The notes beneath the pieces were generated by a model that was given only the letters and a program-made list of their open reading frames with translations, did no database searches and was not told the origin of the DNA. A stretch of 64,000 bases of DNA from an uncultured Microbacterium sp. (GTDB lineage Bacteria > Actinomycetota > Actinomycetes > Actinomycetales > Microbacteriaceae): assembly GCF_947489255.1 (NCBI RefSeq), contig NZ_CANLCY010000003.1, positions 434,001 through 498,000 of the forward strand, written 5' to 3'. Below are positions 24,501-32,075 of this stretch, piece after piece. A program made the position numbers and the translations under genes. Numbering within the stretch: position 1 is the stretch's first letter; every line of letters starts with the position of its first letter.

Positions 24501-25012
24501 ATCGCCTCACCGAGCAGGTTCACGTTGAGGCGGATGCCGTCGCCGCGCCCGCGGATGGAGGTGATGGCCTCGCCGAGCTTGCGGTCGGTCGCATCGACGA
24601 TGAGGTGGCGCACCATCGATCGCAGCGCCGTGCGGGCGGCAGGGACCACGACCTGCGGCAGGATCGGCGCGGCGAAAGCGCCGAGGCGGATCGCGGCCTT
24701 GAGGTGCAGCGGGAGGAAGCCCGGGATGAGCGGGGTGAGCGCCGCGAGGTTGCGCGCGGCGACCCGCACGTCTTCGGGGCGCACGACACCGTCGACGAAG
24801 CCGACGGTGAAGTCGAGACCGTGGGGGTCGCGCAGCACGCCGGCGAGACGCTGGGCGGCGGCGTCGACGGGCTCGTCGCGGCTCTCGGCGAGCCAGCGGC
24901 GCACGAGGGCGATCGCCTCGTCGGCGAGATCGTGGGGCGAGACGAGCTCGCGAGCGGACGGCGACGCGGGGGCGGTGCCGGACGTGGTGTCTGGGACATC
25001 GGTGAGCGACAT
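21542..25012 (-). CDS. putA: Bifunctional proline dehydrogenase / L-glutamate gamma-semialdehyde dehydrogenase (PutA)
   Basis: 1156 residues. The N-terminal half (about 60-430) is the FAD proline dehydrogenase barrel, with typical segments such as YVSIKVSSTVAPHTPWAFD, FLNLDMEEFKDLDLTL and RVRIGVAGHNLFDVA-like sequence. The C-terminal part (about 500-1000) is an NAD-dependent aldehyde dehydrogenase, with catalytic Cys762 in GHAGQKCSAAS. A final domain of about 150 residues completes the protein. There is no ribbon-helix-helix DNA-binding domain, as usual outside enterics. Together the sites oxidise proline to glutamate. I chose the ATG at 25012 (MSLTDVPD); longer open frame upstream overlaps the divergent LysR gene and is not conserved. 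It is probably controlled by LysR. Confidence 0.95.
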   Translation of the reverse strand: MSLTDVPDTTSGTAPASPSARELVSPHDLADEAIALVRRWLAESRDEPVDAAAQRLAGVLRDPHGLDFTVGFVDGVVRPEDVRVAARNLAALTPLIPGFLPLHLKAAIRLGAFAAPILPQVVVPAARTALRSMVRHLIVDATDRKLGEAITSIRGRGDGIRLNVNLLGEAILGKKEAARRLAGTRKLLSRDDVDYVSIKVSSTVAPHTPWAFDAAVDDAVAALRPLYRVAKETGTFLNLDMEEFKDLDLTLAVFETLLGEPEFRGVEAGIVLQAYLPDALAAMIRLQEWTAARVASGGAGIKVRVVKGANLPMERVDADVHDWPLATWPSKQATDASYKAVLDYALRPEHTRNVRIGVAGHNLFDVALAWLLAERRGVTGGIDVEMLLGMATAQQAVVRRTVGSILLYTPVVHPQEFDVAIAYLIRRLEEGASSENFMSAVFDLDTHAALFARERDRFLASLADMPEGVPASNRVQDRTAPAEPAPTQGFRNAPDSDPAIAANRDWARAIVGGMQGSDLGRDTIAAHTVTDEDALNALIQDAADAAAAWRALGAAGRAEILHRAGDALEKRRADLLEVMGAECGKVIEQSDPEVSEAIDFAHYYAEQARTLETVDGATFTPVGVTVVTPPWNFPVAIPAGSTLAALAAGSAVVIKPAGLAERSGAVMVEALWEAGVPREVLKLVQVSENDLGRQLLTHPAVERVVLTGAYETAELFRSFRPDLPLLAETSGKNAVIVTPSADLDLAAKDVAMSAFGHAGQKCSAASLVVLVGSVARSRRFRDQLVDAVTSLEVGMPWDEASRVGPLIEPAQGKLLQALTTLEPGQRWVVEPRRLDADGMLWRPGIREGVQPGSAFHRTEYFGPVLGIMTAETLDEAIEIVNAIEYGLTSGLHALDSAEIDTWLARIEAGNVYVNRGTTGAIVQRQPFGGWKKSAVGAGTKAGGPHYLFGFGAWADADTSAPRTPDALAAPALAAVPAAEREWLAGALSSDAAAWAEEFSLARDVTGLESEQNVLRYAAVPVTVRLEDASASALVRVVAAGVRAGSVVTVSSAAELAPAVRAWLEGVGVRATVEDAADWSRRAARLARTGGRVRLLGGSVAAVAEATGGSPLVAVYAGEVTRAGQVELLPFLREQAVSITAHRFGTPRRYEVPSLVG

Positions 25013-25111
25013 GGCGACCCTTCCTCGGATGCTCTCAGCATGAGGCTCGCATCCGTTCGGGAAAAGCGATGATTCATGACGCATACTGTTCGATAGACCC
25101 GAAGGGATGAC

Positions 25112-25999
25112 GTGTTCGATCTGCGCCGCCTCCGCCTGCTGCACGAGCTGTCGGTGCGCGGCACGCTCGCGGCCGTCGCCGAGGCCCTGTCGTACAGTCC
25201 GTCGACGATCTCGCAGCAGCTCGCCCTGCTCGAGAAGGAGGCCGGCGTCGCCCTCCTCGAGCCCGACGGTCGACGCGTGCGACTGACCGCCCAGGGCGCC
25301 GCCCTCGCCGCCCACGCCGCGCGCATGCTCGCCGCCGACGAGGCCGCCCGCGCCGAGCTCGAGCGCATGCGTCCCTCTCTCGCGCCCGTGCGCCTCGCGG
25401 TCATGCAGTCCGCGGCTCACGGCCTGCTCCCCCGCGCCCTCGACGCCCTCGCCGAGACCGAACCCCGACTGCGGGTGGAGGTCGCCGAACTCGCGCCCGA
25501 GGAGGGTCTGTTCGAGGTCGCGGCCCGCGGCTTCGACCTCGCCGTCGCCGAGCAGTACCCCGGTCACACCCGCGAGCACCGCGAGGGCCTGGAGCGCGGC
25601 CTGCTGGGGCGGGATGCCATCCGCCTCGCCGTCGCGCCGGACGATGCGGCGCGGAGGCTCGACGACCTCCGCGGCCGCGCGTGGGTCATGGAACCGGTCG
25701 GCACCGCCGCGCGGCAGTGGGCCACGCAGCAGTGCCGCGCCGCGGGGTTCGAGCCCGACGTTCGGTTCGAGATGGCCGATCTCACCGCGCACGTGCGGCT
25801 CGTGGCATCCGGTCACGCGGTCGGCTTGATCCCCGACCTCGTGTTCGCGGGCGAGACGCCGCCCGTCCGGCTCGTGGGCCTGCCCGGCGAGCCGCGGCGC
25901 GAGGTGTTCACGGCCGTCCGCCGCGGAACGGCCGACCGCCCCGGTGTCCGCGCGGTGCGCGCGGCACTGCAGGTGGCGTACGACCGGGGCGGTCGGTAG
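25112..25999 (+). CDS. LysR-family transcriptional regulator, divergent to putA
   Basis: 295 residues. The N-terminal helix-turn-helix (MFDLRRLRLLHELSVRGTLAAVAEALSY, then SPSTISQQLALLEKEAGVALLE) is standard, followed by a substrate-binding domain of about 200 residues. Start is GTG. It is transcribed divergently from putA across 99 bp, the usual arrangement for a LysR activator, so proline or a derivative is the likely coinducer (inference). The sequence convergent downstream is a zinc chaperone gene with a hairpin terminator in between. Confidence 0.88.
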   Translation: MFDLRRLRLLHELSVRGTLAAVAEALSYSPSTISQQLALLEKEAGVALLEPDGRRVRLTAQGAALAAHAARMLAADEAARAELERMRPSLAPVRLAVMQSAAHGLLPRALDALAETEPRLRVEVAELAPEEGLFEVAARGFDLAVAEQYPGHTREHREGLERGLLGRDAIRLAVAPDDAARRLDDLRGRAWVMEPVGTAARQWATQQCRAAGFEPDVRFEMADLTAHVRLVASGHAVGLIPDLVFAGETPPVRLVGLPGEPRREVFTAVRRGTADRPGVRAVRAALQVAYDRGGR

Positions 26000-26025
26000 C
26001 GCGGCGCTTCCCGCACAGACGCGCA

Positions 26026-26064
26026 CTCCCCTCGCAGAACCCCGGTGAGATCCTGCGAGGGGAG
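26026..26064. terminator. 12-bp hairpin between convergent lysR and aztD-like genes
   Basis: Arms CTCCCCTCGCAG (26026-26037) and CTGCGAGGGGAG (26053-26064), loop 15 nt. Both flanking genes end here, 26 bp after lysR and 10 bp before the aztD stop, so it probably terminates both. Confidence 0.7.
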
Positions 26065-26074
26065 CAGCGGTCGG

Positions 26075-27271
26075 CTACTTCGTCAGCGCGATCTCGTTCG
26101 GCGTGACCTCGAGCGTGACGCTCTTCAGCGTCTCACCGGTGGTGAGGTCGACCGCGTGCACGGCGTTCTTGGCGGGTTCGGTGACGTAGGCGATGTCGCC
26201 CGAGACCTTGATGGCGGGGTGGGCGTCCTGCCACTCGACCGGGCCCTCCCACGCGTCGATCACGGGGAAGGCGTCGGTGAACGCACCGGTCTCGGGGTCG
26301 AGCACGTGGATCGAGCCGTCGGAGGCGAGCACGTACGCGAGCTCTTCCGGTCCACGGGCGACGTCGCGGAAGGTGTACTCGGCGCCCGCGGGCATGTCGA
26401 TCACGCGCTGCGTCTTGGCCGCGGTGTCGATCAGGGCGAGACGGTGCAGCAGGTAGCCCTCGGCATCCCGGTCGTCCTTGTAGTCGCCGACGATGAGCGC
26501 GCTGTGCTCGCTCACGTAGGCGTTGCCCATGCGGCCGTAGGGCTGGTCGGGGGCGGTCAGCTTGGTGAAGGCGCCGTCGTCGTACACGAGCGCGCCGTTC
26601 TCGCAGCCGAACACCACGACCTCGTCCTTCGCGGTGCCCTCGCCGTGCACACCGGGGCAGTCCGCGGTCTGGGCGATGACGGCACCGGAGGCGTCCTTCG
26701 CCACGACGCCGTTGCGGCCGTCGGCGTTGCCGACCGTGGTGAGGAAGGTGCCGTCCTCGAGCACGATCGACACGCCGTGGTGCGCCTCGACGCCCGCGAT
26801 GGTCTCGACCTCCGGGAGCGAATCGGTGGATGCCAGGAGGGCGTCGGTGTCGAAGATCGTCGAGTCGCTCGTGCCGTCGGCGTACAGCACGGTCGTGCCG
26901 CCGTGCGTGACGACGTGGCCGGGCTTGGCGGCCTCGAACACGAGGTCGGTGAGCTCGGGCTCGACGTCGGAGGCGCCGGCATCCAGCACCTGGAAACCCG
27001 CACTCGTGGTGACCATGACGTGGCGGCCGTCGCCCGCGGGGTTGAGGCGGGTGAACTCCTCGCTCGGCATGTCGCCGAGGGTCTCGAGAGTGTCGCCGTC
27101 GAGCACGAGGATGCCGCCGGGGTACGAGAGGGCGACGCGGGTCGCCGCGTCGGCGGGGGCCGTCGCCGCGGGGGCGGCCGAACCGGCGCCGCCCGCGCAG
27201 GCCGAGAGGCCGACGGTCGCGCCGACCGCGAGCGCGAGCAGGCCCGCGCGACGGAAGGAGGAAGTGCGCAT
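26075..27271 (-). CDS. aztD: AztD-type zinc metallochaperone, beta-propeller lipoprotein (copy 1)
   Basis: 398 residues. The N-terminal signal peptide ends in lipobox-like LSAC, then a mature beta-propeller-like repeat region. Segments such as KPGHVVTHGGTTVLYADGT and GVEAHHGVSIVLEDGTFL match the AztD zinc chaperone family described in Paracoccus, which delivers zinc to AztC. Two cysteines (DCPGVHGEG, FGCENG) fit the conserved pair. It follows aztC by 33 bp on the same strand. The copy 2 paralogue lies on the other side of aztC. Start is ATG. Confidence 0.78.
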   Translation of the reverse strand: MRTSSFRRAGLLALAVGATVGLSACAGGAGSAAPAATAPADAATRVALSYPGGILVLDGDTLETLGDMPSEEFTRLNPAGDGRHVMVTTSAGFQVLDAGASDVEPELTDLVFEAAKPGHVVTHGGTTVLYADGTSDSTIFDTDALLASTDSLPEVETIAGVEAHHGVSIVLEDGTFLTTVGNADGRNGVVAKDASGAVIAQTADCPGVHGEGTAKDEVVVFGCENGALVYDDGAFTKLTAPDQPYGRMGNAYVSEHSALIVGDYKDDRDAEGYLLHRLALIDTAAKTQRVIDMPAGAEYTFRDVARGPEELAYVLASDGSIHVLDPETGAFTDAFPVIDAWEGPVEWQDAHPAIKVSGDIAYVTEPAKNAVHAVDLTTGETLKSVTLEVTPNEIALTK

Positions 27272-27304
27272 GTGATTTCTCTTTCTCAGGTGGTGGCCGG
27301 TCGC

Positions 27305-28210
27305 TCAGGGTGACAGGCCGGTGGCGATGCGCTCCGTGTTGACGCGCATCATGGTCAGGTAGTCGGGGGCGTTGCCCGCGGCGTCGGTGAGCGACTCGGT
27401 GAACAGCTCGGTCACCTCGACCCGCCGATCGGCCTCGTCGGCGAGCGCGCGCACGAGTCGATCCGGCGACGACGACTCCGCGAAGATGGTCGGCACGCCC
27501 GCCGCGTCGATCGCCGAGACCAGGTCGGCCAGGTCGCTGGCACTGGGAGCGGCGAGGGTCGTCCCGCCGGGGATGACCGCCCCAATCACGCGGAATCCGA
27601 AACGGTCGGCGAGGTATCCGAACACGTGGTGGTTGGTGACCAGGGCCCGCCGCTCGGCCGGGATCGCCGCGAAGGCCGCCGTCATGTCGGCATCCAGGGT
27701 CTCGAGCTCGGCGCGGTAGGCGGCGGCATGGTCGGCGACGGCGGGACCGGCGACGCTCTCGAGCATCGGCGTCAGCGCGTCGACCACGGCGATCATCTGC
27801 GCGGGGTCGGTCCAGAAGTGCGGATCGTCCGCGCCGTCCGCGTCGGTCGAGCTGTAGGGCAGGACCTCGACCGCGTCGCCCGCGACGAACGTGTCGACGC
27901 CGTCGGCGGATGCCGCATCGAGGTGCTGCTGCAACCCCTCCTCGAGCCCGAGGCCGTTGGCCACGAGCAGGTCGGCCGAGCGCATGCGGGCGGCCTCGGC
28001 CGCGGAGATCTCGAACGAGTGCGGATCGGCCCCGGGGCGCATGAGGGTGAGCACCTCGGCCTCGTCGCCGACCAGGTGCGAGACGACGTCGCCGAGGATG
28101 TTCGTCGTCACCACGACCAGGGGCCGATCGGATGCCGCTCCCCCGGCGCATCCGGTCAGCGCGAGCAGCGCCGCCGTCATCGCCGCGACGAGCGCTCGTC
28201 GCAGGGTCAT
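27305..28210 (-). CDS. aztC: Zinc ABC transporter substrate-binding lipoprotein AztC
   Basis: 301 residues. Signal peptide with lipobox LTGC, then the cluster A-I metal-binding fold. Zinc ligand histidines are visible in RPGADPHSFEIS, DDPHFWTDP and TNHHVFGYLADRFGF. There is no long His-rich loop as in ZnuA, which fits AztC. Its ATG overlaps the stop of the AztD-like copy 2 gene by 4 bp (ATGA), so the two are translationally coupled. It would bind periplasm-equivalent zinc and pass it to AztB. Confidence 0.85.
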   Translation of the reverse strand: MTLRRALVAAMTAALLALTGCAGGAASDRPLVVVTTNILGDVVSHLVGDEAEVLTLMRPGADPHSFEISAAEAARMRSADLLVANGLGLEEGLQQHLDAASADGVDTFVAGDAVEVLPYSSTDADGADDPHFWTDPAQMIAVVDALTPMLESVAGPAVADHAAAYRAELETLDADMTAAFAAIPAERRALVTNHHVFGYLADRFGFRVIGAVIPGGTTLAAPSASDLADLVSAIDAAGVPTIFAESSSPDRLVRALADEADRRVEVTELFTESLTDAAGNAPDYLTMMRVNTERIATGLSP

Positions 28211-29412
28211 CGCCCCGTCTCCGCCACGAAGAGCGGCGCGCGCTCGGGGGTGAACTCGCGGGCGACGCGCGCGGCGTCGGCGAAGTCGAGCTCCCACAGA
28301 CGCCCCTCCGCGGGACCGTTGAGATACGTGCGCTGCTGATCGGCGATGAGCGACACCGGCTGGCCGGCCGCGAGGCTCGCGCCGACCAGGGGAACGGATG
28401 CCGCGCGCAGCTGCCCCGTCTCGCCGTCGAGCACGAGCACCCGGCCGTCGGGGGTGAGGGCGAGCAGGTGGGCGTCCTTGTCGTCGACCGCCGTGGCCTG
28501 GACGACCGGCTCGGGCGTGGGTACGAGCGTCCAGGTGCGCTCGCGCGTGTCGAGCATCCACACTCCCGCCTCGCCTGCGGGCGCGGCCGCGGTCGGGCGT
28601 CCCTCCCGGTTCGCGAACACCGTCGCGCGGGGCGCGGTGGTGCCCGCGGGATAGGGGATCCGCTCGACGACGGGACCCTCGTCGGCGGTCGAGACGAGCA
28701 GGGCCCCGTCGCGGCATCCGATCACCGCCCCGACGCGCGTGGTGAGGGTGCCGGCCGGGTCGACGCACGGGACCGGCTCGCCCGTCTGCGCACCGTCGGC
28801 CGCGTGCAGGGTCACCTGATCCGCCGAGGCGACGGCGGCGAACGAACCGACCGGCACGACGAGACCGGCCCCGACCGCGCGTTCCAGACGGAACCGCTCG
28901 ACCACCTCGCCCCTCGACAACGCCTCGGTGTCGAGCAGCACCGCCTCGCCGGACGCGGGGAAGAACAGGCCCGTACCGCCCGTCGTCGAGGAGTTCGACG
29001 TCGCCACGGTCGCGACGCCGCGCCCCTCGACGTCGCCGATCACGCGCGACGGCGCCCGGTAGTAGTGGAAGTGGTCGACGTGGTCCCACGTCCACACGCC
29101 GCTGTCGACGATTGAGACACCCTCGTCGTCGGCGGCGAAGAGGTACCGTCCGTCGGAATGCACCGAAACGGGGGCGCGCACGGCGCCGACCTCGGCGGTC
29201 GTCTCCTCGAGCAGGTCGAGGTGCGACACGTGCCCGTCGGCGTCGATCGAGGTGAGGCCCAGAGCGGGCTCGGCGAGTTCGGCCGCTCCGTCGACCGCGC
29301 CGTGGGTGTCGGCGGTGGGTGGAGAGGCCGGCGCGGTGGGAGCGGCGCAGCCGGTGAGGGCGAGCAGACCGAGCGCGCCCAGGAGGGCGGATCGGCGTGG
29401 GGCGGAGAGCAT
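28207..29412 (-). CDS. AztD-type beta-propeller lipoprotein (copy 2)
   Basis: 401 residues. Signal peptide with lipobox LTGC followed by propeller-like repeats. The strand DGRYLFAADDEGVSIVDSG resembles copy 1 (DGRHVMVTTSAGFQVLDAG), so the two are paralogues. Unlike copy 1, it carries a His-rich motif HVDHFHYY, a likely metal site. It lies between aztB (14 bp away) and aztC (4-bp overlap). The likely role is zinc binding and hand-over to AztC. Which copy is the true AztD cannot be decided here. Confidence 0.72.
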   Translation of the reverse strand: MLSAPRRSALLGALGLLALTGCAAPTAPASPPTADTHGAVDGAAELAEPALGLTSIDADGHVSHLDLLEETTAEVGAVRAPVSVHSDGRYLFAADDEGVSIVDSGVWTWDHVDHFHYYRAPSRVIGDVEGRGVATVATSNSSTTGGTGLFFPASGEAVLLDTEALSRGEVVERFRLERAVGAGLVVPVGSFAAVASADQVTLHAADGAQTGEPVPCVDPAGTLTTRVGAVIGCRDGALLVSTADEGPVVERIPYPAGTTAPRATVFANREGRPTAAAPAGEAGVWMLDTRERTWTLVPTPEPVVQATAVDDKDAHLLALTPDGRVLVLDGETGQLRAASVPLVGASLAAGQPVSLIADQQRTYLNGPAEGRLWELDFADAARVAREFTPERAPLFVAETGR

Positions 29413-29426
29413 GAGCGGCCTTCGTG

Positions 29427-30281
29427 TCAGAGGGGAACGGGAACGGGGGATGCCACGCGGCGGCGGGCGGCGTCGATCGACGCGCGCAGAGCCCAGGACA
29501 CCCCGGCACCGGCAATCGCGGTGGCGGCGATGGTGGCGCCGGCGGCGGTGGCCGCGTGCCAGGAGACGAGCAGGCCCACGGCGACGGCGGCGGAGCCCAC
29601 GACGGCGGCGAGCAGCATCGTCGACGGGATGCGGGCGGTCCACTGCCGCGCCGCCACCGCGGGGGCCACGAGCAGGCCCACCACCAGCAGCGAGCCGACC
29701 GCCTGGTACGACGCGACGACAGCGAGGGTGACCAGGCCCACGAGCACCGTCTGCGCGACCCGGGGCCGGAGTCCGAGCACCGTCGCGACACGTTCGTCCA
29801 CGGCGGCCGCGACGAGCGCGCGATGCGCGACCGCCGCGGTGCCCACCCCGATCGCCGCCGCGATCGCGAGCACGACGAGGTCGTCGGTTCCGACCGCCAG
29901 GATGTCGCCGAACAGGATCGCCGTGGCATCCGTCGCGAAGCTCCCCGCGTGCGAGATGACGATCACGCCGAGGGCGAGCATGCCGACGAACAACAGTCCG
30001 ATGCTCGTGTCGTACGACAGCTTCGCGCGGCGCTGGAGCGCACCGATCCCGAGGCTCATCACGATCGCGCTCGCGGCCGCGCCGAAGAGCACGGGCACGC
30101 CCGCGACGGTCGCGAGGGCGACACCGGGGAGCATCCCGTGGGCCAGCGCCTCGCCGAGGAACGCCATCCCACGCACGATCACCCAGGTCCCCGCCACCGC
30201 GCACAGCACCGCCACGAGCACGCCGCCGCACAGCGCGCGCAGCACGAAGTCGACGGAGAAGGGATCGGTGAGCCAGGACAC
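29427..30281 (-). CDS. aztB: Zinc ABC transporter permease AztB
   Basis: 284 residues with about eight hydrophobic segments, of the ABC-3 (ZnuB) metal permease family. VRGMAFLGEALAHGMLPGVALA and the glycine-rich LLVVGLLVAPAVAARQW are family signatures. I chose GTG at 30281 because a longer reading would run through the Zur-like box. A -10-like TACGGT lies 8 bp before this GTG, so the message may be leaderless. It diverges from aztA. Confidence 0.85.
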   Translation of the reverse strand: MSWLTDPFSVDFVLRALCGGVLVAVLCAVAGTWVIVRGMAFLGEALAHGMLPGVALATVAGVPVLFGAAASAIVMSLGIGALQRRAKLSYDTSIGLLFVGMLALGVIVISHAGSFATDATAILFGDILAVGTDDLVVLAIAAAIGVGTAAVAHRALVAAAVDERVATVLGLRPRVAQTVLVGLVTLAVVASYQAVGSLLVVGLLVAPAVAARQWTARIPSTMLLAAVVGSAAVAVGLLVSWHAATAAGATIAATAIAGAGVSWALRASIDAARRRVASPVPVPL

Positions 30282-30289
30282 GGTGTCCG

Positions 30290-30295
30290 ACCGTA
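30290..30295 (-). promoter_or_regulatory. -10 box TACGGT of aztB
   Basis: On the minus strand TACGGT precedes the aztB GTG by 8 bp, next to the Zur-like box. The spacing suggests a leaderless transcript. Confidence 0.45.
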
Positions 30296-30303
30296 GCGTT
30301 AAG

Positions 30304-30318
30304 TGATAACGATTCTCA
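30304..30318. promoter_or_regulatory. Zur-like operator between divergent aztB and aztA
   Basis: TGATAACGATTCTCA (30304-30318) resembles the Fur/Zur consensus (TGATAATCATTTTCA-like) with matching outer TGA/TCA arms. It lies in the shared 47-bp promoter region, between a -10 for each gene, so one Zur dimer could repress both when zinc is plentiful. Zur itself is not in the window. Confidence 0.7.
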
Positions 30319-30324
30319 AACTCG

Positions 30325-30330
30325 TATAGT
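30325..30330 (+). promoter_or_regulatory. -10 box TATAGT of aztA
   Basis: TATAGT is seven bases upstream of a GTG at 30338 and overlaps the other candidate GTG at 30329. If it is used, transcription begins at the GTG at 30338 and that is the true start codon of a leaderless aztA. Confidence 0.5.
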
Positions 30331-31051
30331 GGATGCCGTGCCTCCCCCTCCTTCACCCGTCGCCGCCCTCACAGCCCACGCCCTCCGCGTGACCTTCGGC
30401 GACGCGACAGCGCTCGACGGGGTGGACCTGGTCGTGACCCGCGGCGCCCTCACGGTGATCGTCGGGCCCAACGGCGCGGGCAAGTCGACGCTGCTCGAGA
30501 CCCTGGCGGGGGCCCGGGAGCCGTCATCCGGCAGCGTCGACGCCCACGGGCTCTCGCGCTCGTTCGTCCCTCAGCGCGCAGCGGTGAGCGAACACCTGCC
30601 CCTGACCGTCCGCGACGTCGTCGCGATCGGCGCATGGGGACGGGCGGGGCCCTTCCGCCCCCTCGGCCCCGCCGATCGCACCGCCATCGACGACGCCCTG
30701 CGCCGCCTCGACGTGGCGGATCTCGCGCGACGCCCGTTCGGCATCCTGTCGGGCGGACAGCGACAACGAACCCTTCTCGCCCAGGGACTCGCCCGCGGCG
30801 CCGACGTGCTCCTGCTCGACGAGCCCACGACCGGCCTCGACGCCGCCAGCGCCGAGCGCAATCGCGCGGCCATCGCCCACGAGATCGAGCGCGGGGCCAC
30901 GGTGGTGTGCGTCAGTCACGACGAGCGGCTCATCGCCGCGGCGGATCGGATCGTCGACCTCGACGGCGGGCGCATCGTCCTCAGCGGCGCGGATCGCGTC
31001 GCGCGCAGCGGCGCGGAAGGCGTCAGCGGCGAGCGCGAACGCGCTCGGTGA
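30329..31051 (+). CDS. aztA: Zinc ABC transporter ATP-binding protein AztA
   Basis: 240 residues (237 if GTG 30338 is used). Walker A GPNGAGKST, ABC signature LSGGQRQR, Walker B DVLLLDEPTTGLD, and a switch His in CVSHDERL are all present. It is a compact metal-type ATPase that energises AztB. It diverges from aztB over the Zur-like box, and its last 29 bp overlap the convergent marR gene on the other strand. Confidence 0.87.
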   Translation: MDAVPPPPSPVAALTAHALRVTFGDATALDGVDLVVTRGALTVIVGPNGAGKSTLLETLAGAREPSSGSVDAHGLSRSFVPQRAAVSEHLPLTVRDVVAIGAWGRAGPFRPLGPADRTAIDDALRRLDVADLARRPFGILSGGQRQRTLLAQGLARGADVLLLDEPTTGLDAASAERNRAAIAHEIERGATVVCVSHDERLIAAADRIVDLDGGRIVLSGADRVARSGAEGVSGERERAR

Positions 31052-31451
31052 TGCGCACGAGCACCTCGGCCGCGGCCGTCGCGACCTCGGCGGGCTCCGA
31101 ACGGACGGCCTCTTCGACCTCGCGCGGGAACCGCCGCAGGGCCACCCAGGGCTCGGTGTCGAGGTCGATCTCGAGGTGGATGTGGTTGACGCGCCGATCG
31201 TCTTCGTCGAGCTCTCGACGCAGCAGGCCGCGGCCGATCAGGCGGTCGACGAGCGTCGTGACGCCGGCGGCGGTGACCCCGAGGTGCGCGCGCAGATTGG
31301 AGGGGCGGATGCCGGGTTCGTCGGCGATCCGCGAGAGCGCCGACGCCTCGAGCTCGCTCACGTTCAGGTCACGGCGGGCCTGGGCGATGGCCTCGTCGCG
31401 CGCCGCGACGTAATCGTCGAGCGCTGCGAGCAGGGCAGAGGGGAGAGACAC
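31023..31451 (-). CDS. MarR-family transcriptional regulator
   Basis: 142 residues. Winged helix region LEASALSRIADEPGIRPSNLRAHLGVTAAGVTTLVDRLIGRGLLRRELDEDDRR is typical, including the DxRR wing. Start is GTG. It overlaps the 3' end of aztA by 29 bp and diverges from the DUF7882 gene. An inverted repeat at 31514-31547 in the divergent gap is the probable operator. The ligand is unknown. Confidence 0.85.
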   Translation of the reverse strand: MSLPSALLAALDDYVAARDEAIAQARRDLNVSELEASALSRIADEPGIRPSNLRAHLGVTAAGVTTLVDRLIGRGLLRRELDEDDRRVNHIHLEIDLDTEPWVALRRFPREVEEAVRSEPAEVATAAAEVLVRITERVRARR

Positions 31452-31513
31452 GGCACACCCCCTCTCGGCGCGATCCGGCCGATCGCTGGGGCCCAGTCTA
31501 ATGAGAGAACCGA

Positions 31514-31547
31514 GTATTTCACGAAGATAATTAAATTTGTGAAATAC
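31514..31547. promoter_or_regulatory. AT-rich inverted repeat, probable MarR operator
   Basis: Arms GTATTTCAC (31514-31522) and GTGAAATAC (31539-31547) are perfect, with an AT-rich 16-bp centre. It lies between divergent marR and the DUF7882 gene and stands out in this GC-rich genome. It probably binds the adjacent MarR protein. Confidence 0.6.
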
Positions 31548-31598
31548 GTGCTACCTTGAAGATCAATCACGTCCGACCTCTCGACGAAGGAGATCATC

Positions 31599-31970
31599 AT
31601 GGCAACGCTGTTCTACGGTTCCGACACGGCCCCCATCTCCCTCCCCGATCGCCTGATGGGCTACATCAAGGTGATCACGTCGACGAAGCTGCGTCGCGGG
31701 GAGTCTTTCACCCTGACCTGGACCGGGACTGACGAGGAGAGCGGCCGCTCGACCATCTGGCTCCAGCCCGCCATCCCCCTGCGCTTCGTCTTCGAATCGC
31801 CCGAGCCCGAGCAGCTCGTCGGCGACTACCTCCGCGCCCTCGCCGATCAGGCGAACGCCGCATCCGGCCTCGTGGTCGACACCCGCACCTGGGAAGCAGC
31901 CGAAGAGGCCTCGCGCACTCCGTCGCAGCCCGCTCGACACGCGTCCGGTCGCGCGGTGCGCGCCGCCTGA
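31599..31970 (+). CDS. DUF7882 family protein
   Basis: 123 residues. The pattern MATLFYGSDTAPISLPDRLMGYIKVITSTKLRRGESFTLTW... followed by a Leu/Trp-rich strand region matches a small family common in Microbacteriaceae, long mis-labelled as ATP-dependent DNA ligase. No ligase motif (KxDG) is present. The C-terminal 35 residues are low-complexity. It is controlled from a region with the MarR operator. Function unknown. Start is ATG following GAAGGAG. Confidence 0.75.
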   Translation: MATLFYGSDTAPISLPDRLMGYIKVITSTKLRRGESFTLTWTGTDEESGRSTIWLQPAIPLRFVFESPEPEQLVGDYLRALADQANAASGLVVDTRTWEAAEEASRTPSQPARHASGRAVRAA

Positions 31971-32075
31971 TACCGCCGCCTGATACCACGCTTCACCGCC
32001 CGCGACCACCCGCCCCTCACGCCCTCCATAATGTGGGGGGCGTGTGACATTCATGCGCGTGAATCGAGGTGACGG

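Noticed and set aside
22178..25072. Large plus-strand open frame across putA
   Set aside because: Antisense shadow of PutA; low-complexity, charged sequence with no family match.
31599..31970. ATP-dependent DNA ligase
   Set aside because: Similar small proteins carry this label, but no ligase motif or nucleotidyltransferase domain is present; DUF7882 is the accurate call.
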